Positions 20,761 to 31,715 of a stretch of 64,000 bases of DNA are shown piece by piece. Each line of letters opens with the position of its first letter. Within the stretch, counting starts at the first letter, position 1. The DNA comes from Corynebacterium sp. Marseille-P4321. GTDB taxonomy: Bacteria > Actinomycetota > Actinomycetes > Mycobacteriales > Mycobacteriaceae. The stretch is from contig NZ_CAHJXO010000002.1 of the NCBI RefSeq assembly GCF_903645305.1, positions 186,001 to 250,000 on the forward strand, written 5' to 3'. Made by a program: the position numbers and the translations under genes. The notes under the pieces are model-generated. The model had not been told where the DNA came from. It did no database searches and was given only the letters and a program-made list of their open reading frames with translations.

Positions 20761-22116
20761 TTAGTCGGCGCCGAGGCGGATCACGGAGTTCACGGCGGAG
20801 ACCGCCTCGTGCTCCGTCAGTTCCTCCACCAGCTCGCGCAGGTCCCGCTCGAGCGCGGCGTGGGTGACCACGATCAGGTGCGCCTCGTCGCCCGATTCTT
20901 CCTGGCGGACGGTGGAGATGGAGACGTTCTTCTCCGCGAAGCGCGACGCCAGGTCCGCCAGCACGCCGGCGCGGTCCCGGATGGTCATGTTGATGTGGTA
21001 GCGCGTCGGCACGTCGTCGAACGGCACCACCTTGTAATCCGCGTACGGGTTGTCACCCGGGGCGCGGCCGCCGTGGACCTTGTTGCGGGCGGCGCCCACC
21101 AGGTCGCCGAGCACTGCGGAAGCGGTCGGTGCGCCGCCCGCGCCGTTGCCGTAGAACATCAGGCGGCCAGCAGCCTCCGCCTCGACGAAGATGGCGTTGT
21201 AGCTCTTATCCACCGTGGCCAACGGGTGCTCGTTCGGCACCAGGGTGGGGTGCACGCGCGCGTTGACGGCGGTGGTGTTGCCGTCCTCGTCCACGAGGCG
21301 TTCGCAAATGGCCAGCAGTTTGATGGTCTGGTTTGCCTGCTTCGCGGCCTCGATGTCGTCTGCGGTGACGTTGGTGATGCCCTCGCAGTACACGTCGTCG
21401 AAGGTGACGCGGGTGTGGAAGCCCATGGACGCAAGGATGGCGGCCTTGGAGGCGGCGTCGTGGCCCTCCACGTCGGCGGTCGGGTCCGCCTCGGCGTAGC
21501 CGAGGCGGGTCGCCTCGGCCAGCGCGTCCTCGTAGCTCGCGCCGGTGGTGGCCATGGCATCCAGGATGAAGTTCGTGGTGCCGTTGACGATGCCGGCGAT
21601 GCGCTGCACCTGGTCGCCCGCGAGCGAGCGGCGCAGCATGCCCACGACCGGGATCGCGGCGGCGACGGCGGCCTCGTAGTACAGGTCCACGCCGGCGGCG
21701 TTGGCTGCGTCTGCGATCTCGGAACCGTGCGCCGCCACCAGCGCCTTGTTCGCGGTCACCACAGACTTACCGGCGTTAAGCGCCTCGAGCACGAGCTCGC
21801 GCGGGTAGTCGATGCCGCCGATCAGCTCGACGACGATGTCCACGTCGTCGCGGTGCACGAGGGACAACGCGTCGTCGGTAAGCTCAACGCCCTGGACCTC
21901 CGGGGCGTTCTTGTGCTTCTGCACGTCGGAGACCGCGACACCGCGAACCTCGATCGGCCCGCCGATGCGCTGCTCCAGGTTCGGGCCGAATTCCTTGAGC
22001 AGGCGCAGCACCTCGGTGCCCACCGTGCCTTTGCCCAGCACCGCAATACCGACGGGGGTGCCGATGCCTTTGCCCGGGTAGTTGCTGTTGACGGTGTCGG
22101 CGCTCGTGGGGGTCAT
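20761..22116 (-). CDS. hom: Homoserine dehydrogenase
   Basis: A 451-residue NAD(P)H-dependent enzyme converting aspartate semialdehyde to homoserine. The Rossmann motif GIAVLGKGTVGTEV, catalytic region GIVNGTTNFILDAM and GADPTADVEGHDAASKAAIL-type segment precede a C-terminal ACT domain (MTIRDRAGVLADLASRF) that gives threonine feedback in relatives. CAGGAG is the ribosome-binding site. An 84-nt gap after lysA, with TTGAGA and TATCAC 17 bp apart, may hold a separate promoter. Confidence 0.97.
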   Translation of the reverse strand: MTPTSADTVNSNYPGKGIGTPVGIAVLGKGTVGTEVLRLLKEFGPNLEQRIGGPIEVRGVAVSDVQKHKNAPEVQGVELTDDALSLVHRDDVDIVVELIGGIDYPRELVLEALNAGKSVVTANKALVAAHGSEIADAANAAGVDLYYEAAVAAAIPVVGMLRRSLAGDQVQRIAGIVNGTTNFILDAMATTGASYEDALAEATRLGYAEADPTADVEGHDAASKAAILASMGFHTRVTFDDVYCEGITNVTADDIEAAKQANQTIKLLAICERLVDEDGNTTAVNARVHPTLVPNEHPLATVDKSYNAIFVEAEAAGRLMFYGNGAGGAPTASAVLGDLVGAARNKVHGGRAPGDNPYADYKVVPFDDVPTRYHINMTIRDRAGVLADLASRFAEKNVSISTVRQEESGDEAHLIVVTHAALERDLRELVEELTEHEAVSAVNSVIRLGAD

Positions 22117-22200
22117 GGTGTGTTCGCTCCTGTTGGTGAGTGATATCGCACTAATGCACTGTTCTCAAGCACTTTATAAAGGTGTGCTCAGTCTAACGGT

Positions 22201-23565
22201 TTAATATTCGCGGGCGAGTATGTCTTCGACGGTTTCACGCCGCACCATCGGCGTGACGCGCCCGCCGCGCACGGACACCACAGGCGGGCGCCCGAACGAG
22301 TTGTAATTCGACGCCATCGGGTAGCAGTACGCGCCGGTGGCGGCGAGCGCGATGAGGTCGCCCGGTGCGATGTCGTCAGGCCATCGAGCGTCTTCCACCA
22401 GGATGTCGCCGGATTCGCAGTGCGAGCCGACCAGGCGGGTGTCGGTGGCGTTGCCGTCTAGGAAGCGGTTCACCACGCGAGCGTCGTAAAGCGCACCATA
22501 AAGCGCGGGGCGCACGTTGTCGCTCATGCCGCCGTCGACCGCGATGTAGCGGCGCGAGGTGGTAAACGAGGTGTCCACGTCCTTGATCACGCCCACGGAG
22601 TACAGGGTCACTGCGGCGGGCCCGGCGATGGCGCGGCCCGGCTCCACCACCACGGTGGGTGCTGCGATGCCAAGCTCGTCCGCAACCTCTTGCACGGCGC
22701 TGAGCAGGTCTCCGGCCACGGCGGCGACGTCGAGAGGCGCCTCGCCCGGCATGTAGGCAATGCCGTAGCCGCCGCCCAAGTCCAAGTACCCCAGCGCCAC
22801 GCCGCGCTCGGAGAAGATCCGGGCGTACAGGCCCAGCACGCGCTCGGCCGCCAGCTTGAAGCCCTCCGCGTCGAAGACCTGGGAGCCGACGTGGCAGTGC
22901 AGGCCGGTCAGTTCGAGCCACTCGGACTCAATCGCGGCGACCGAGGCGGTGTATGCGTCGCCGGAGGCCAGCGAGAGGCCGAACTTCTGGTCCTCGTGGC
23001 TCGTGGCGATGAACTCGTGCGTGTGCGCGTCCACCCCAGGCTTGACGCGCACGAACACGTCCTGGCGCACGCCCGCTTCGCGCGCGACGGTCTCGAGCTG
23101 CGCGAGCTCCTGATGGTTGTCGATCACCACGTGGCCCACGTGCGATTCGACGCACAGGCGCAGGAACTCGTCGGACTTGTTGTTGCCGTGCACCGTGATG
23201 CGCTCCGGCGGGAAATCCGCGGCGAGCGCGATGCGCAGCTCGTTCTCGCTGGCCACGTCAAGCGCTAGGCCTTCCTCGTCCACCCACTTCGCAATGCGCC
23301 GGGTGAGGAACGCCTTGGAGGCGTAGTGCACGTTGGCCGGCGCGCGGAAAGCCTGTGCCATGTCGCGGCAGCGGGAACGGAAATCGTCCTCGTCCACCAC
23401 CATCACAGGCGTGCCGTATTCCTGCGCGATCTCGGTGAGCGGGACACCAGCGATGGTTACCTCGCCGTCTTCTTCGCGCTTCGCGTTCCTCGGCCACACG
23501 TGTGCCGGCAGGTCGTTGAAGTTGCCCTCGTCGGTGCCGTAGGGCGTGGAAATGAAAACAGTCAT
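22201..23565 (-). CDS. lysA: Diaminopimelate decarboxylase
   Basis: A 454-residue PLP enzyme making lysine from meso-diaminopimelate. The PLP lysine lies in [13 protein letters not shown], the [12 protein letters not shown] histidine loop and the phosphate-binding LGGGYGIAY follow, and the substrate Cys lies in [14 protein letters not shown]. It starts 15 nt after argS, as in the argS-lysA operon known from Corynebacterium glutamicum. Confidence 0.97.
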   Translation of the reverse strand: MTVFISTPYGTDEGNFNDLPAHVWPRNAKREEDGEVTIAGVPLTEIAQEYGTPVMVVDEDDFRSRCRDMAQAFRAPANVHYASKAFLTRRIAKWVDEEGLALDVASENELRIALAADFPPERITVHGNNKSDEFLRLCVESHVGHVVIDNHQELAQLETVAREAGVRQDVFVRVKPGVDAHTHEFIATSHEDQKFGLSLASGDAYTASVAAIESEWLELTGLHCHVGSQVFDAEGFKLAAERVLGLYARIFSERGVALGYLDLGGGYGIAYMPGEAPLDVAAVAGDLLSAVQEVADELGIAAPTVVVEPGRAIAGPAAVTLYSVGVIKDVDTSFTTSRRYIAVDGGMSDNVRPALYGALYDARVVNRFLDGNATDTRLVGSHCESGDILVEDARWPDDIAPGDLIALAATGAYCYPMASNYNSFGRPPVVSVRGGRVTPMVRRETVEDILAREY

Positions 23566-23580
23566 GCCTTATAACCCGCC

Positions 23581-25248
23581 TTACATCCGTTCCGGCGCGG
23601 AGACGCCGATAAGCCCCAGTGCGTTCGCGATGACCTTGCGGGCGGCCATTGCCAGTGCGAGGCGGCTGACGTGGATCGGCTCTACCTCCTCGCCCGCCTT
23701 AGGCAGCACCTGGCACGAGTCGTAGAACTTGTGGAAGGCACTGGCGAGCTCTTCGGTGTAGCGGGCGATGCGGTGCGGCTCGCGCAGCTCGGCGGCGGCC
23801 TTCACCACGGACGGGTACTCGCCGATGGTGCGGATCAAGTCGCCTTCCTTGTCGTGGGTGAGCAGCGACAGGTCAACCTGAGCTCCGTCAGCCGAACTCA
23901 GGTCGACCCCCGCGTCGGCGGCCTTGCGCTCCAGCGAGCATAGGCGCGCGTGCGCGTACTGGACGTAATAGACGGGGTTGTCGCTGGACTGCTTCGTCCA
24001 CAGGTCCAGGTCGATGTCCAGGGAGGAATCCACCGACGAGCGCACGAGCGAGTAGCGGGCGCCGTCCACACCGATCGCGTCCACCAGGTCGTCGAGAGTG
24101 ATCACGGTGCCGGCGCGCTTGGACATCTTCACGGCCTTGCCGTCGCGCACGAGGTTGACCATCTGGCCGATGAGCACCTCCACGGCTTCCGGGTCGTAGC
24201 CCAGCGCTTGGGCAGCGGCGCGCAGGCGGGCAATGTAGCCGTGGTGGTCCGCGCCCAGCATGTAGATGGCCAGGTTGTGGCCGCGGTCGAACTTGTCCGC
24301 CACGTAGGCGATGTCGCCGGCGATGTAAGCGGCGTCGCCGTCGGACTTGAGCACCACGCGGTCTTTGTCGTCGCCGAAGTCGGTGGAGCGCAGCCACCAC
24401 GCGCCGTCCGCCTCGTAGAGGTTGCCGTTTTCCTTCAGCGTCTCAATCGCACGGTCCACACCACCTGACTCGAACAGAGAGTTTTCGTGGAAGTACACGT
24501 CGAAATCCACGCCGAACTCGTGCAGCGAGTCCTTGATCTGCGCGAACATCATCTCCACGCCCTCAGCGCGGAATGCTTCCTGCACCTGCTCCGGGGTGCC
24601 TTCGAGGGCATTGGGGCGCTTTGCGACGACAGCTTGCGCGATTTCGCGGATGTAATCCCCGCCATACCCGTCCTCCGGTGTGGGCTCGCCCTTCGCGGCG
24701 GCAACCAGGGAGCGTGCGAAGCGGTCGATCTGGCCGCCGTGGTCGTTGAAGTAGTACTCGCGGGTCACTTCAGCGCCGGAGGCCTCGAGCACGCGGCCCA
24801 GCGAATCACCGACGGCGGCCCAACGCGTGCCGCCGAGGTGGATCGGGCCGGTGGGGTTGGCGGAGACGAACTCGAGATTGACCTTTAGCCCGTCGTAAAG
24901 CTGCGAATGCCCGAACGCCTCGCCTTCCTCCAGCACCTTCGCCACAAGCTGCCCCTGCGCATCGGCGGCGAGGCGCAGGTTGATAAAGCCGGGGCCTGCG
25001 ACCCCCGCGGATTCCACCGCGTCGTTTTCGGCCAAAGCATCAGCGAGCCAACCGGCGAGCTCGCGCGGGTTCGTCCCGGCCTTTTTCGCCACCTGCAGCG
25101 CGACGTTTGTGGCGTAATCGCCGTGCTCGGGGTTGCGGGGACGCTCGACGGTCACCGTGTCGGGCACCACGGAGGCGTCCAGGTCGTGCGCGGCGAGGAC
25201 CTCGCGCGCGGTATCAGTCACAATCGTTGCGAGTTCAGCTGGGGTCAT
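23581..25248 (-). CDS. argS: Arginyl-tRNA synthetase
   Basis: A 555-residue class Ia synthetase. The HIGH-type motif is PTGPIHLGG, the KMSKR motif is intact ([15 protein letters not shown]), and the C-terminal DALR anticodon domain is visible. TAGACT (25257-25262) lies 8 nt before the ATG, so the operon promoter is probably leaderless. In C. glutamicum this promoter responds to arginine and lysine through ArgR-like control of argS-lysA (family knowledge); no operator was identified here. Confidence 0.96.
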   Translation of the reverse strand: MTPAELATIVTDTAREVLAAHDLDASVVPDTVTVERPRNPEHGDYATNVALQVAKKAGTNPRELAGWLADALAENDAVESAGVAGPGFINLRLAADAQGQLVAKVLEEGEAFGHSQLYDGLKVNLEFVSANPTGPIHLGGTRWAAVGDSLGRVLEASGAEVTREYYFNDHGGQIDRFARSLVAAAKGEPTPEDGYGGDYIREIAQAVVAKRPNALEGTPEQVQEAFRAEGVEMMFAQIKDSLHEFGVDFDVYFHENSLFESGGVDRAIETLKENGNLYEADGAWWLRSTDFGDDKDRVVLKSDGDAAYIAGDIAYVADKFDRGHNLAIYMLGADHHGYIARLRAAAQALGYDPEAVEVLIGQMVNLVRDGKAVKMSKRAGTVITLDDLVDAIGVDGARYSLVRSSVDSSLDIDLDLWTKQSSDNPVYYVQYAHARLCSLERKAADAGVDLSSADGAQVDLSLLTHDKEGDLIRTIGEYPSVVKAAAELREPHRIARYTEELASAFHKFYDSCQVLPKAGEEVEPIHVSRLALAMAARKVIANALGLIGVSAPERM

Positions 25249-25422
25249 GGGCAGCCAGTCTAATTCACCCCTCCCCGCCCGCGTTGTCCCCTCACCCCCG
25301 CGAGGAGGATCACACCGAAAAAGATGTGTGATTGTTCGTGCAAGTTATCACGTATCTGGCATATTTAACCGGAGCCTGTTTCCCGGGCGTCTGACCACTC
25401 TCTTACGTGAAAGAGCGAGTAC

Positions 25423-27105
25423 ATGGAGCAATTCCAATATTTCACCGACGCTGTCGGAGGTAGCGTCGGTCTCTCAGCGCTGGTTTCCACCCTGCCGCTG
25501 TTGACCTTCTTCATCATGCTGCTGGGCTTCAAGGCCCGCGCGCACACCTCCGGTCTCGTCGCGCTGATCGTGGCGATCCTCGTGGCCATCTTCGGCTTCA
25601 ACATGCCGACTGTGATGGCCCTGTCGTCCGCGGTGCGCGGCGGCCTCTACGGCCTCTTCCCCATCGTCTGGGTGATCATGACGGCCATCTGGTTCTACCA
25701 GATCACCGTGTCGTCCGGCCGCTTCGAGGACCTGCGCCTGGTCTTCGACAAGATGGGCAACGGCGACGTGCGCATCCAGGCCATGCTCATCGCCTTCTGC
25801 TTCGGTGGCCTGCTTGAGGCCCTGGCCGGCTTCGGCGCGCCGGTGGCTATTACCGCCACGATGATCCTCACCCTGGGCATCCCGCCGCTGCGCGCGGCCA
25901 CCGTGGTGCTTATCGCAAACACCGCCCCGGTGGCGTTCGGTGCCGTGGCCATTCCGATTACCACCGCCGGCGACGTCGGCGGCCGTACCCTTGAGCAGAC
26001 CGAGAACATCGCGGCGATTGTGGGCCACCAGACCCCGTTCCTCGCGTTCTTCGTGCCGTTCATCATCGCATTGCTTGTCGACGGCTGGCGCGGCGTGCGC
26101 GAAACCGCCCCGGCAGCCGCCGTCATCGGCGGCACCTTCGCGGTTGCGCAGTGGTGGACCTCCAACCACTTCGCCTACCAGCTCACCGATGTCGTGGCCT
26201 GCATCGTGGCGCTCGGCGCCGCGTTTATCCTGCTGCGTTTCTGGACGCCGAAGGGCGTGCCGGAGCTGCGCGAGCGCCTTGGCCTTGAGGTTGAGGGCCA
26301 CACGGCTGACGAGATCCACCTGCCGGGCAACCGCGTGTGGATGGCCCTGATGCCCTACGCCGTGGTCGTGCTCATTTTCGGCCTGGCCAACCTGGGTACC
26401 GCGATTCCGGAGTGGCTGAAGAGCTTCAAGATCTCCTTCGCCTGGCCGGGCATCGAGACCGGCAAGATTCTCAACCAGCTCGGCGAAGAGGTCAAGACGG
26501 ACTACTCGTTCGCTTACCTGGCCAACCCGGGCACCCTGCTGGTCATCTCCGGCCTGATCGTGGCGCTGTGCTACATCATTTGGGACGAGAACGGCCGCTA
26601 CAAGCTCACCTGGGGCCAGGTGGGCAAGGACTTCTTGGACACGCTGTACAAGATGCGCTGGTCCGCCGCGACCATTGCGCTGGTGCTCGCGCTTGCGTAC
26701 GTGATGAACTTCTCCGGCCAGACCGTGACCATCGGTGAGTTCTTCGCCAACCTCGGCCCGGCGTTCGCCTTCTTCGCCCCGATGCTGGGCTGGGTCGGCG
26801 TGGCCGTGACCGGCTCCGATACCTCGGCGAACGCGCTGTTCTCCAACCTGCAGGTCACCGCCGCGAACAACCTGAATCTCAACCCGGACCTCATGCTGGC
26901 TGCGAACACCACCGGTGGTGTCGTGGGCAAGATGATCTCCCCGCAGTCGCTCGCCATCGCCGCCACCGCGGTGGACATGGAGGGCCGCGAGTCCGAGATT
27001 TTCAAGAAGGTCGTCGGCTGGTCCTTCGGCTTCCTGCTGGTGGTTTGCTGCATCGTCTTCCTGCAGACGAACGTGTTGAGTTTCATGGCGCCGGTCGTGC
27101 CCTAA
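25423..27105 (+). CDS. lldP: L-lactate permease (LctP/LldP family)
   Basis: A 560-residue membrane transporter with about 13 helices that takes up lactate with protons. Family signatures include LEALAGFGAPVAITATMILTLG-type sequence (residues about 125-150), NTAPVAFGAVAIPI and TGSDTSANALFSNLQ. It is read divergently from argS. Just upstream, ACTCTCTT and AAGAGCGAGT (about 25397-25420) form an imperfect inverted repeat that could be an operator. A terminator-like hairpin separates it from lldE. Confidence 0.95.
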   Translation: MEQFQYFTDAVGGSVGLSALVSTLPLLTFFIMLLGFKARAHTSGLVALIVAILVAIFGFNMPTVMALSSAVRGGLYGLFPIVWVIMTAIWFYQITVSSGRFEDLRLVFDKMGNGDVRIQAMLIAFCFGGLLEALAGFGAPVAITATMILTLGIPPLRAATVVLIANTAPVAFGAVAIPITTAGDVGGRTLEQTENIAAIVGHQTPFLAFFVPFIIALLVDGWRGVRETAPAAAVIGGTFAVAQWWTSNHFAYQLTDVVACIVALGAAFILLRFWTPKGVPELRERLGLEVEGHTADEIHLPGNRVWMALMPYAVVVLIFGLANLGTAIPEWLKSFKISFAWPGIETGKILNQLGEEVKTDYSFAYLANPGTLLVISGLIVALCYIIWDENGRYKLTWGQVGKDFLDTLYKMRWSAATIALVLALAYVMNFSGQTVTIGEFFANLGPAFAFFAPMLGWVGVAVTGSDTSANALFSNLQVTAANNLNLNPDLMLAANTTGGVVGKMISPQSLAIAATAVDMEGRESEIFKKVVGWSFGFLLVVCCIVFLQTNVLSFMAPVVP

Positions 27106-27133
27106 ACCACCCGCGAACCACCCCACAAAGGTA

Positions 27134-27171
27134 GGCTCAAAGCTGTTGGCTTTGGGCCACCATTCATTTTT
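27134..27171 (+). terminator. Hairpin with T-run between lldP and lldE
   Basis: GGCTCAAAGC (27134-27143) pairs with GCTTTGGGCC (27149-27158) across a 5-nt loop, with one G-T pair. TTTTT follows at 27167-27171. It should reduce read-through from the permease into the oxidase genes. Confidence 0.65.
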
Positions 27172-27213
27172 CCTGTGATTTCCACTCCAACCCATGTTTA
27201 GGAGCCCCGAAAT

Positions 27214-27999
27214 ATGCGAGTAGCGCTGTTTTCTACTTGTATCGGCGATGCCCTCTTCCCCGACGCGCACAAGGCTTCGGCCATCGTGCTGTCCCGTCTG
27301 GGCTACGAGGTTGTTTTCCCCGAGCAACAGACCTGCTGCGGCCAGATGCACATCAACACTGGCTACCAGGAGCAGGCCATGCCGATCATTGAGACGTACG
27401 TTGACGCCTTCGCCGACCCGTCCATCGATTACGTTGTCGCCCCGTCCGGCTCTTGCACGGGTGCAGTGCGCGAGCAGCACGTGCGCCTCGCTGAGCGGTT
27501 TGGGGACAAGGCGCTTGTCGACGGTGCCCAGATCGCGGCCAACAAGACCTACGACCTGTCGGAGTTCATCGTTGACGTGGCCGGTACCTACGACGTTGGC
27601 GCGTTCTTCCCGCACCGCGTGACCTACCACTCTTCGTGCCACTCCCGCCGCTTCATCAAGGTCGGCGACCGCCCGACCGAGCTGCTGCGCCACGTCGCCG
27701 GCCTAGAGCTGGTGGACCTGCCGAACGAGGAAGAGTGCTGCGGCTTCGGCGGTACCTTCGCGGTGAAGATGAAGGAAGTCTCCGCTGCGATGGTGTCCGA
27801 CAAGGTGCGCCACATCAAGGAGACGGACGCGGAGTACGTCACCGCCGGTGACTCCTCCTGCCTGATGAACATCGCGGGCGCGATGCACCGCCAGCGCAAC
27901 GGCATTCGCGCCGTGCACATGGCGGAGATTCTCGCCTCCACCAAGGAGAACCCGCTCACCCCGCGTTCCGCGGCGTACTCGAAGGAGAAGATGCTGTGA
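27214..27999 (+). CDS. lldE: L-lactate oxidation iron-sulfur protein LldE/LutA
   Basis: A 261-residue protein with two CCG domains (QTCCGQMHINTGYQ and EEECCGFGGTFAVK) that bind a noncanonical Fe-S cofactor. With LldF and LldG it forms the LutABC-type L-lactate dehydrogenase complex. TAGGAG upstream is a suitable ribosome-binding site. Its end overlaps lldF by 4 nt. Confidence 0.95.
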   Translation: MRVALFSTCIGDALFPDAHKASAIVLSRLGYEVVFPEQQTCCGQMHINTGYQEQAMPIIETYVDAFADPSIDYVVAPSGSCTGAVREQHVRLAERFGDKALVDGAQIAANKTYDLSEFIVDVAGTYDVGAFFPHRVTYHSSCHSRRFIKVGDRPTELLRHVAGLELVDLPNEEECCGFGGTFAVKMKEVSAAMVSDKVRHIKETDAEYVTAGDSSCLMNIAGAMHRQRNGIRAVHMAEILASTKENPLTPRSAAYSKEKML

Positions 28000-29648
28000 A
28001 GGTCGCACTTGGTACCCCCACCATGCCGCCGTTCGCGAACGGTCCGACCCACCTGCGCGGCGAGAAGAAATTCCAGAAGAAGGCGCACGAGGAGCTTGAG
28101 AACGTAACCAAGCGCCGCAACCTGCACTACGCCACCACGACGATTCGTGTGAAGCGCCAGAACGTCGTGGACGAGCTGGACGATTGGCAGGATCTGCGCG
28201 AGGCGGGCTCCGCCATCAAGCGCGATGTAGCCGCCCGCATGCCGGAGCTGCTGGAGCAGTTCGAGCGCAACGTCACCGCCCGCGGCGGCCACGTGCACTG
28301 GGCGCGCGACTCGAAGGAAGCCAACGAGATCATCCAGGAGTTGGTCAAGGCCACTGGCGAAGAGCAAGTGGTGAAGATCAAGTCGATGGCCACCCAGGAG
28401 ATCGCGCTGAACGAGGAGCTGGACAAGGCCGGCATCTTCGCGCAGGAGACGGACCTGGCGGAGCTCATCGTGCAGCTCGGCGAGGACTTCCCCTCCCACA
28501 TTCTTGTCCCGGCGATTCACCGCAACCGCGCGGAGATCCGCGACATTTTCGTGGACAAGATGCCGAACACGGACGATACGCTCACCCAGGAGCCGGCCGA
28601 GCTGGCCGAGGCTGCGCGCCAGTACCTGCGCGAGCAGTTCATGAAGGCCAAGGTGGCCATCTCCGGCGTGAACTTCGGTGTCGCCGAGACCGGCACCGTG
28701 TCCATCGTGGAGTCCGAGGGCAACGGCCGCATGTGCCTGACCCTGCCGGAGACCCTCATCACCGTCATGGGTATCGAGAAGCTTGTGCCGAAGTACGAGG
28801 ACCTCGGCGTGATGTTCCAGCTTTTGCCGCGCTCCTCCACCGGCGAGCGCATGAACCCGTACACCTCGCTGTGGACGGGCGTGACCGAGGGCGACGGCCC
28901 GCAGAACTTCCACATCGTGCTCATCGACAACGGCCGTACCGCGGCGCTGAGCAGCGAGATCGGCCGTGAGGCGCTGAAGTGCATCCGCTGCTCCGCCTGC
29001 CTGAACGTCTGCCCGGTCTATGAGCGTGCCGGCGGCCACTCCTACGGCTCCACCTACCCGGGCCCGATCGGCGCGATCCTCACCCCGCAGCTGACCGGCA
29101 TCGAGGATTCGGACGACCCGAACGGCTCCCTGCCGTACGCGTCCTCCCTGTGCGGCCGCTGCGACGAGGTCTGCCCGGTGAAGATCCCCATCACGGACAT
29201 CCTGCTCGAGCTGCGCTACCAGAAGGCGAAGAACGAGCCGGCGCGCGCCGAGAAGGCCGCATTCGGCACGATCTCCACCATGTGGGGCAACCCGACGCTG
29301 TGGAACCGTGCAGTGCGCATGGTGGCGCTGGGCCGCGTGCTCGGCGGCTTCAACGGCGTCATCGAAAGCGCGCCGTTCCCGGTTTCCGGCTGGACCGAGT
29401 TCCGCGACGTAGCCGTGCCGCCGAAGAAGTCCTTCCGCCAGTGGTGGGACTCCGACGAGGCGCAGGAGCTGCTTGCCGACGCTCGCGCGAAGGGCGTTCC
29501 GAACCAGCCGCCGGTCACCGACGAGGCCAAGGACGGCGTGCAAAACCACGAGGATGAGCACCTGCACAACGGTGGCCACCACTACTCCCAGGATGCCGAC
29601 GTCGACTCCACCAAGCTGAGCAACGAGACCGAGGAGGAGGGCAAGTAA
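27996..29648 (+). CDS. lldF: L-lactate oxidation iron-sulfur subunit LldF/LutB
   Basis: A 550-residue protein with an N-terminal LUD domain and two 4Fe-4S ferredoxin motifs, [19 protein letters not shown] and [14 protein letters not shown], typical of LutB electron transfer subunits. The GTG start overlaps the lldE stop (GTGA) and the stop overlaps lldG (TAATG), showing tight coupling. The C-terminal tail is acidic and His-rich. Confidence 0.95.
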   Translation: MKVALGTPTMPPFANGPTHLRGEKKFQKKAHEELENVTKRRNLHYATTTIRVKRQNVVDELDDWQDLREAGSAIKRDVAARMPELLEQFERNVTARGGHVHWARDSKEANEIIQELVKATGEEQVVKIKSMATQEIALNEELDKAGIFAQETDLAELIVQLGEDFPSHILVPAIHRNRAEIRDIFVDKMPNTDDTLTQEPAELAEAARQYLREQFMKAKVAISGVNFGVAETGTVSIVESEGNGRMCLTLPETLITVMGIEKLVPKYEDLGVMFQLLPRSSTGERMNPYTSLWTGVTEGDGPQNFHIVLIDNGRTAALSSEIGREALKCIRCSACLNVCPVYERAGGHSYGSTYPGPIGAILTPQLTGIEDSDDPNGSLPYASSLCGRCDEVCPVKIPITDILLELRYQKAKNEPARAEKAAFGTISTMWGNPTLWNRAVRMVALGRVLGGFNGVIESAPFPVSGWTEFRDVAVPPKKSFRQWWDSDEAQELLADARAKGVPNQPPVTDEAKDGVQNHEDEHLHNGGHHYSQDADVDSTKLSNETEEEGK

Positions 29649-30292
29649 TGCCGACCCGCAACGAAGATGCCAAGCGCGAGATTCTCAAGCGCATCCGCGA
29701 CGCGCAGCAGCTTTCCCACGCTCCGGAGTCCGTGGACGTGCCGCGCAACTACCGCACCACCTCCGACGCAACTCCGGAGCAGCTCCACGAGCTGCTGGTG
29801 GACCGCCTGATCGACTACAAGGCCCACGTGGTGGAGACCACCGAGGACACCCTCGCAGAGGACCTCGTTGGTGTGCTGAAGGAGCGCGAGTGCAAGGAGG
29901 TCGTCTACGCGCCGGGGTTGGACGCCTCGCTTTTCGACGGCTTCGCTGGCAACGCCCGCCCCGACTCCAACGACACCGACCCACGCGAGCTGGGTTCCGT
30001 CGACGCTGTGGTGACTGATTCCACCGTCACCTCCGCCCAGACCGGTTCCATCACGCTGGAGGCTGGCGATGTGTGCGGCCGCCGCGCGCTGTCGCTCGTG
30101 CCGGACCGCCACGTGTGCATTGTGCGTGCGGACTCCGTGGTGTACGGCGTGCCCGAGCTGATCGCCCGCCTGGACCCGCAGAAGCCGGCCACGATGATCT
30201 CCGGCCCGTCCGCCACCTCGGACATCGAGCTGGTTCGCGTGGAGGGCGTGCACGGCCCCCGCGACCTTATCGTGCTGGTTGTGAAGCCCTAA
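29648..30292 (+). CDS. lldG: L-lactate oxidation protein LldG/LutC (LUD domain)
   Basis: A 214-residue LUD-domain protein, third subunit of the lactate-utilisation complex. The C-terminal domain shows [17 protein letters not shown] and [25 protein letters not shown], diagnostic for LutC. It ends the operon and is followed by a strong terminator. No LldR-type regulator gene is present nearby. Confidence 0.94.
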   Translation: MPTRNEDAKREILKRIRDAQQLSHAPESVDVPRNYRTTSDATPEQLHELLVDRLIDYKAHVVETTEDTLAEDLVGVLKERECKEVVYAPGLDASLFDGFAGNARPDSNDTDPRELGSVDAVVTDSTVTSAQTGSITLEAGDVCGRRALSLVPDRHVCIVRADSVVYGVPELIARLDPQKPATMISGPSATSDIELVRVEGVHGPRDLIVLVVKP

Positions 30293-30316
30293 GGCTCACT
30301 ACTCACCGCGCAACAC

Positions 30317-30350
30317 GAAGCGGCCGGTCCCTTTCGGGGCCGGCCGCTTC
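30317..30350 (+). terminator. Terminator of the lldEFG operon
   Basis: A 15-bp stem, GAAGCGGCCGGTCCC with GGGGCCGGCCGCTTC, with a TTTC loop and one G-T pair. It lies 24 nt past the lldG stop. Confidence 0.85.
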
Positions 30351-30610
30351 GCTGTCATTGTTTCCCGTGTCACGCCTCTCCGTGGCGTGCAGTAGCCATT
30401 ATGGGGTCCGAAGGTTCAAAATCCATGCGCCGAACCTGAAAGTTGCCCCACAGTCCCCTAAGAGGACACCCACTGCCCCGCTCTCCCTGCCACCCCGCCG
30501 AGAACGCGGTCCGATACTCGCCAATACTCGGTCTAATTTCGTGGCCGTATCGGCCGGGTGCTAGTGTGTACAACGTTGTTATTCGCGCAGGCTAGCACGC
30601 ATGCAACACT
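30351..30610. other. Non-coding region upstream of tRNA-Arg
   Basis: No gene is supported. TAGTGT in GGTGCTAGTGTGTAC (about 30560) may be the -10 box of the tRNA, but no good -35 is visible. Confidence 0.3.
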
Positions 30611-30687
30611 GTCTCCGTAGCTCAGTGGATTAGAGCATCGGTTTCCGGTACCGAAGGTCGCAGGTTCGAATCCTGTCGGGGACACCA
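30611..30687 (+). tRNA. tRNA-Arg (anticodon CCG)
   Basis: A 77-nt cloverleaf: acceptor GTCTCCG/CGGGGAC with one G-T pair, D-arm GCTC/GAGC, anticodon stem TCGGT/ACCGA around loop TTCCGGT (anticodon CCG, reading CGG), T-arm GCAGG/CCTGT with TTCGAAT, discriminator A and an encoded CCA. It lies at the left edge of a region rich in transposase remnants, a common insertion setting, but no duplicated 3' end (attachment site) was seen. Confidence 0.95.
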
Positions 30688-30801
30688 TTTTTTTTGGGGG
30701 GGTTTCGGCTAACTTTTCCGTTCAATTCAGGAAACTCCTTCCAGGTTAAACCCGGTTTTCGAAATTGGGTAACTTTTGGAGAAACTATCCCCGGGAAGAC
30801 G

Positions 30802-30850
30802 AAAACCGGCCGGTTTTAAGCCTGAAAAAGGCTCTGCCGGCCGGTTTTTT
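30802..30850 (+). terminator. Nested hairpin terminator downstream of tRNA-Arg
   Basis: AAAACCGGCCGG pairs with CCGGCCGGTTTT, with an inner AGCCT...AGGCT stem, followed by a T-run at 30845-30850. Confidence 0.8.
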
Positions 30851-30937
30851 GTGTTGAAACTGGTGTTGCTGCACGACCTGTAGGCCACTCGGCATGAAGT
30901 CCTCGAAACTCAAGGTCTTAGCCGGTGGCCTAACGGT

Positions 30938-31309
30938 CTACGCGGCCTTTGGTGGCGCGTTGTCGCCCAATTTCCACTGCTCAATGTCGTCAGCGTCGGG
31001 CTTGCGTCCACCCCGCGGAGGTGGCGGAGTCGGTTTTTCGTCCGTGCTCGGGCGCGACCAGGTCGCAGCGTCGAGCATGGCAATGTTCACGCCGAGTGCG
31101 GCCATGGCCATGCACAGCATTTGTGCTGCCCAACCGCGCATGAGACGGGTCGTGACGTCACCGGCACCCTGGTAGGAGCCGTTTTTGAGCATGGCGTTGC
31201 GCGACTCAATGGTGTTGCGGCGGCCGTACCCTAATTGAAAGGGAACGTGAGCGAAGTGTGTTGGCCACAAGAGGTTGCGCTGGATAGAACGTGGCACCAC
31301 CATCCCCAT
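30938..31309 (-). pseudogene. Probable transposase C-terminal remnant
   Basis: The minus-strand frame encodes a segment with YGRRNTIESRNAMLKNGSYQ, which resembles the region around the last catalytic Glu of DDE transposases, followed by hydrophobic and then Pro-rich, charged tails. There is no N-terminal part with the other two Asp residues. The reading frame begins abruptly near 31309. I could not assign an IS family. It could also be a fragment of an actinobacterial mobile-element protein of another kind. Confidence 0.4.
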
Positions 31310-31370
31310 TCCTTTAACTTGGAACGGTGCCAGGGAGACTTTACAGGGGAGTCCAATTAAGGAGGCTCTA

Positions 31371-31715
31371 ATGAAATTGTTAAAAACCCCACTCTGGAAC
31401 CTAGAGGGTGGCGAACCGGTAGACGTTGACCATCATGTTGTTCGGATTAAGCTGTACAAAGATGAAGTCGTTGCGGAGTTTACGATTTCAGAGCTATGCA
31501 GCTTTTTTGGCCTTAAGGATCTGCATTGTTTGCGGCTACAATTTGAGGTCTGGCATGAATTGGCATCGTTCGAATGGGACTCTGAGGAATGCGTGCATCT
31601 TGAGCAAAAGCCGTTCACGGACTACTTTCACGCTTCAAAGATTTCCCATTGCTACGCTCCCCCCTCTCCTGATGCTGATCGTGAGGGATGGGAATGGGGG
31701 ATGAAAAAGCTGTGA
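31371..31715 (+). CDS. Hypothetical small acidic protein
   Basis: A 114-residue protein of unknown function. The start is well supported: AAGGAGG lies 5-6 nt before the ATG giving MKLLKTPLWNLEGG. Base composition is clearly lower in GC than the neighbours, and codon use is different (many TTT, AAA and GAT codons), suggesting transfer. There is no signal peptide or membrane segment. It stands alone between transposase fragments, so it may be cargo of a decayed element, for example an orphan immunity-type protein; that is inference. Confidence 0.65.
   Translation: MKLLKTPLWNLEGGEPVDVDHHVVRIKLYKDEVVAEFTISELCSFFGLKDLHCLRLQFEVWHELASFEWDSEECVHLEQKPFTDYFHASKISHCYAPPSPDADREGWEWGMKKL

Noticed and set aside
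25474..27693. Long minus-strand frame opposite lldP and lldE
   Set aside because: It is a mirror frame rich in His, Arg and Asp. The plus strand codes a clear lactate permease and Fe-S protein.
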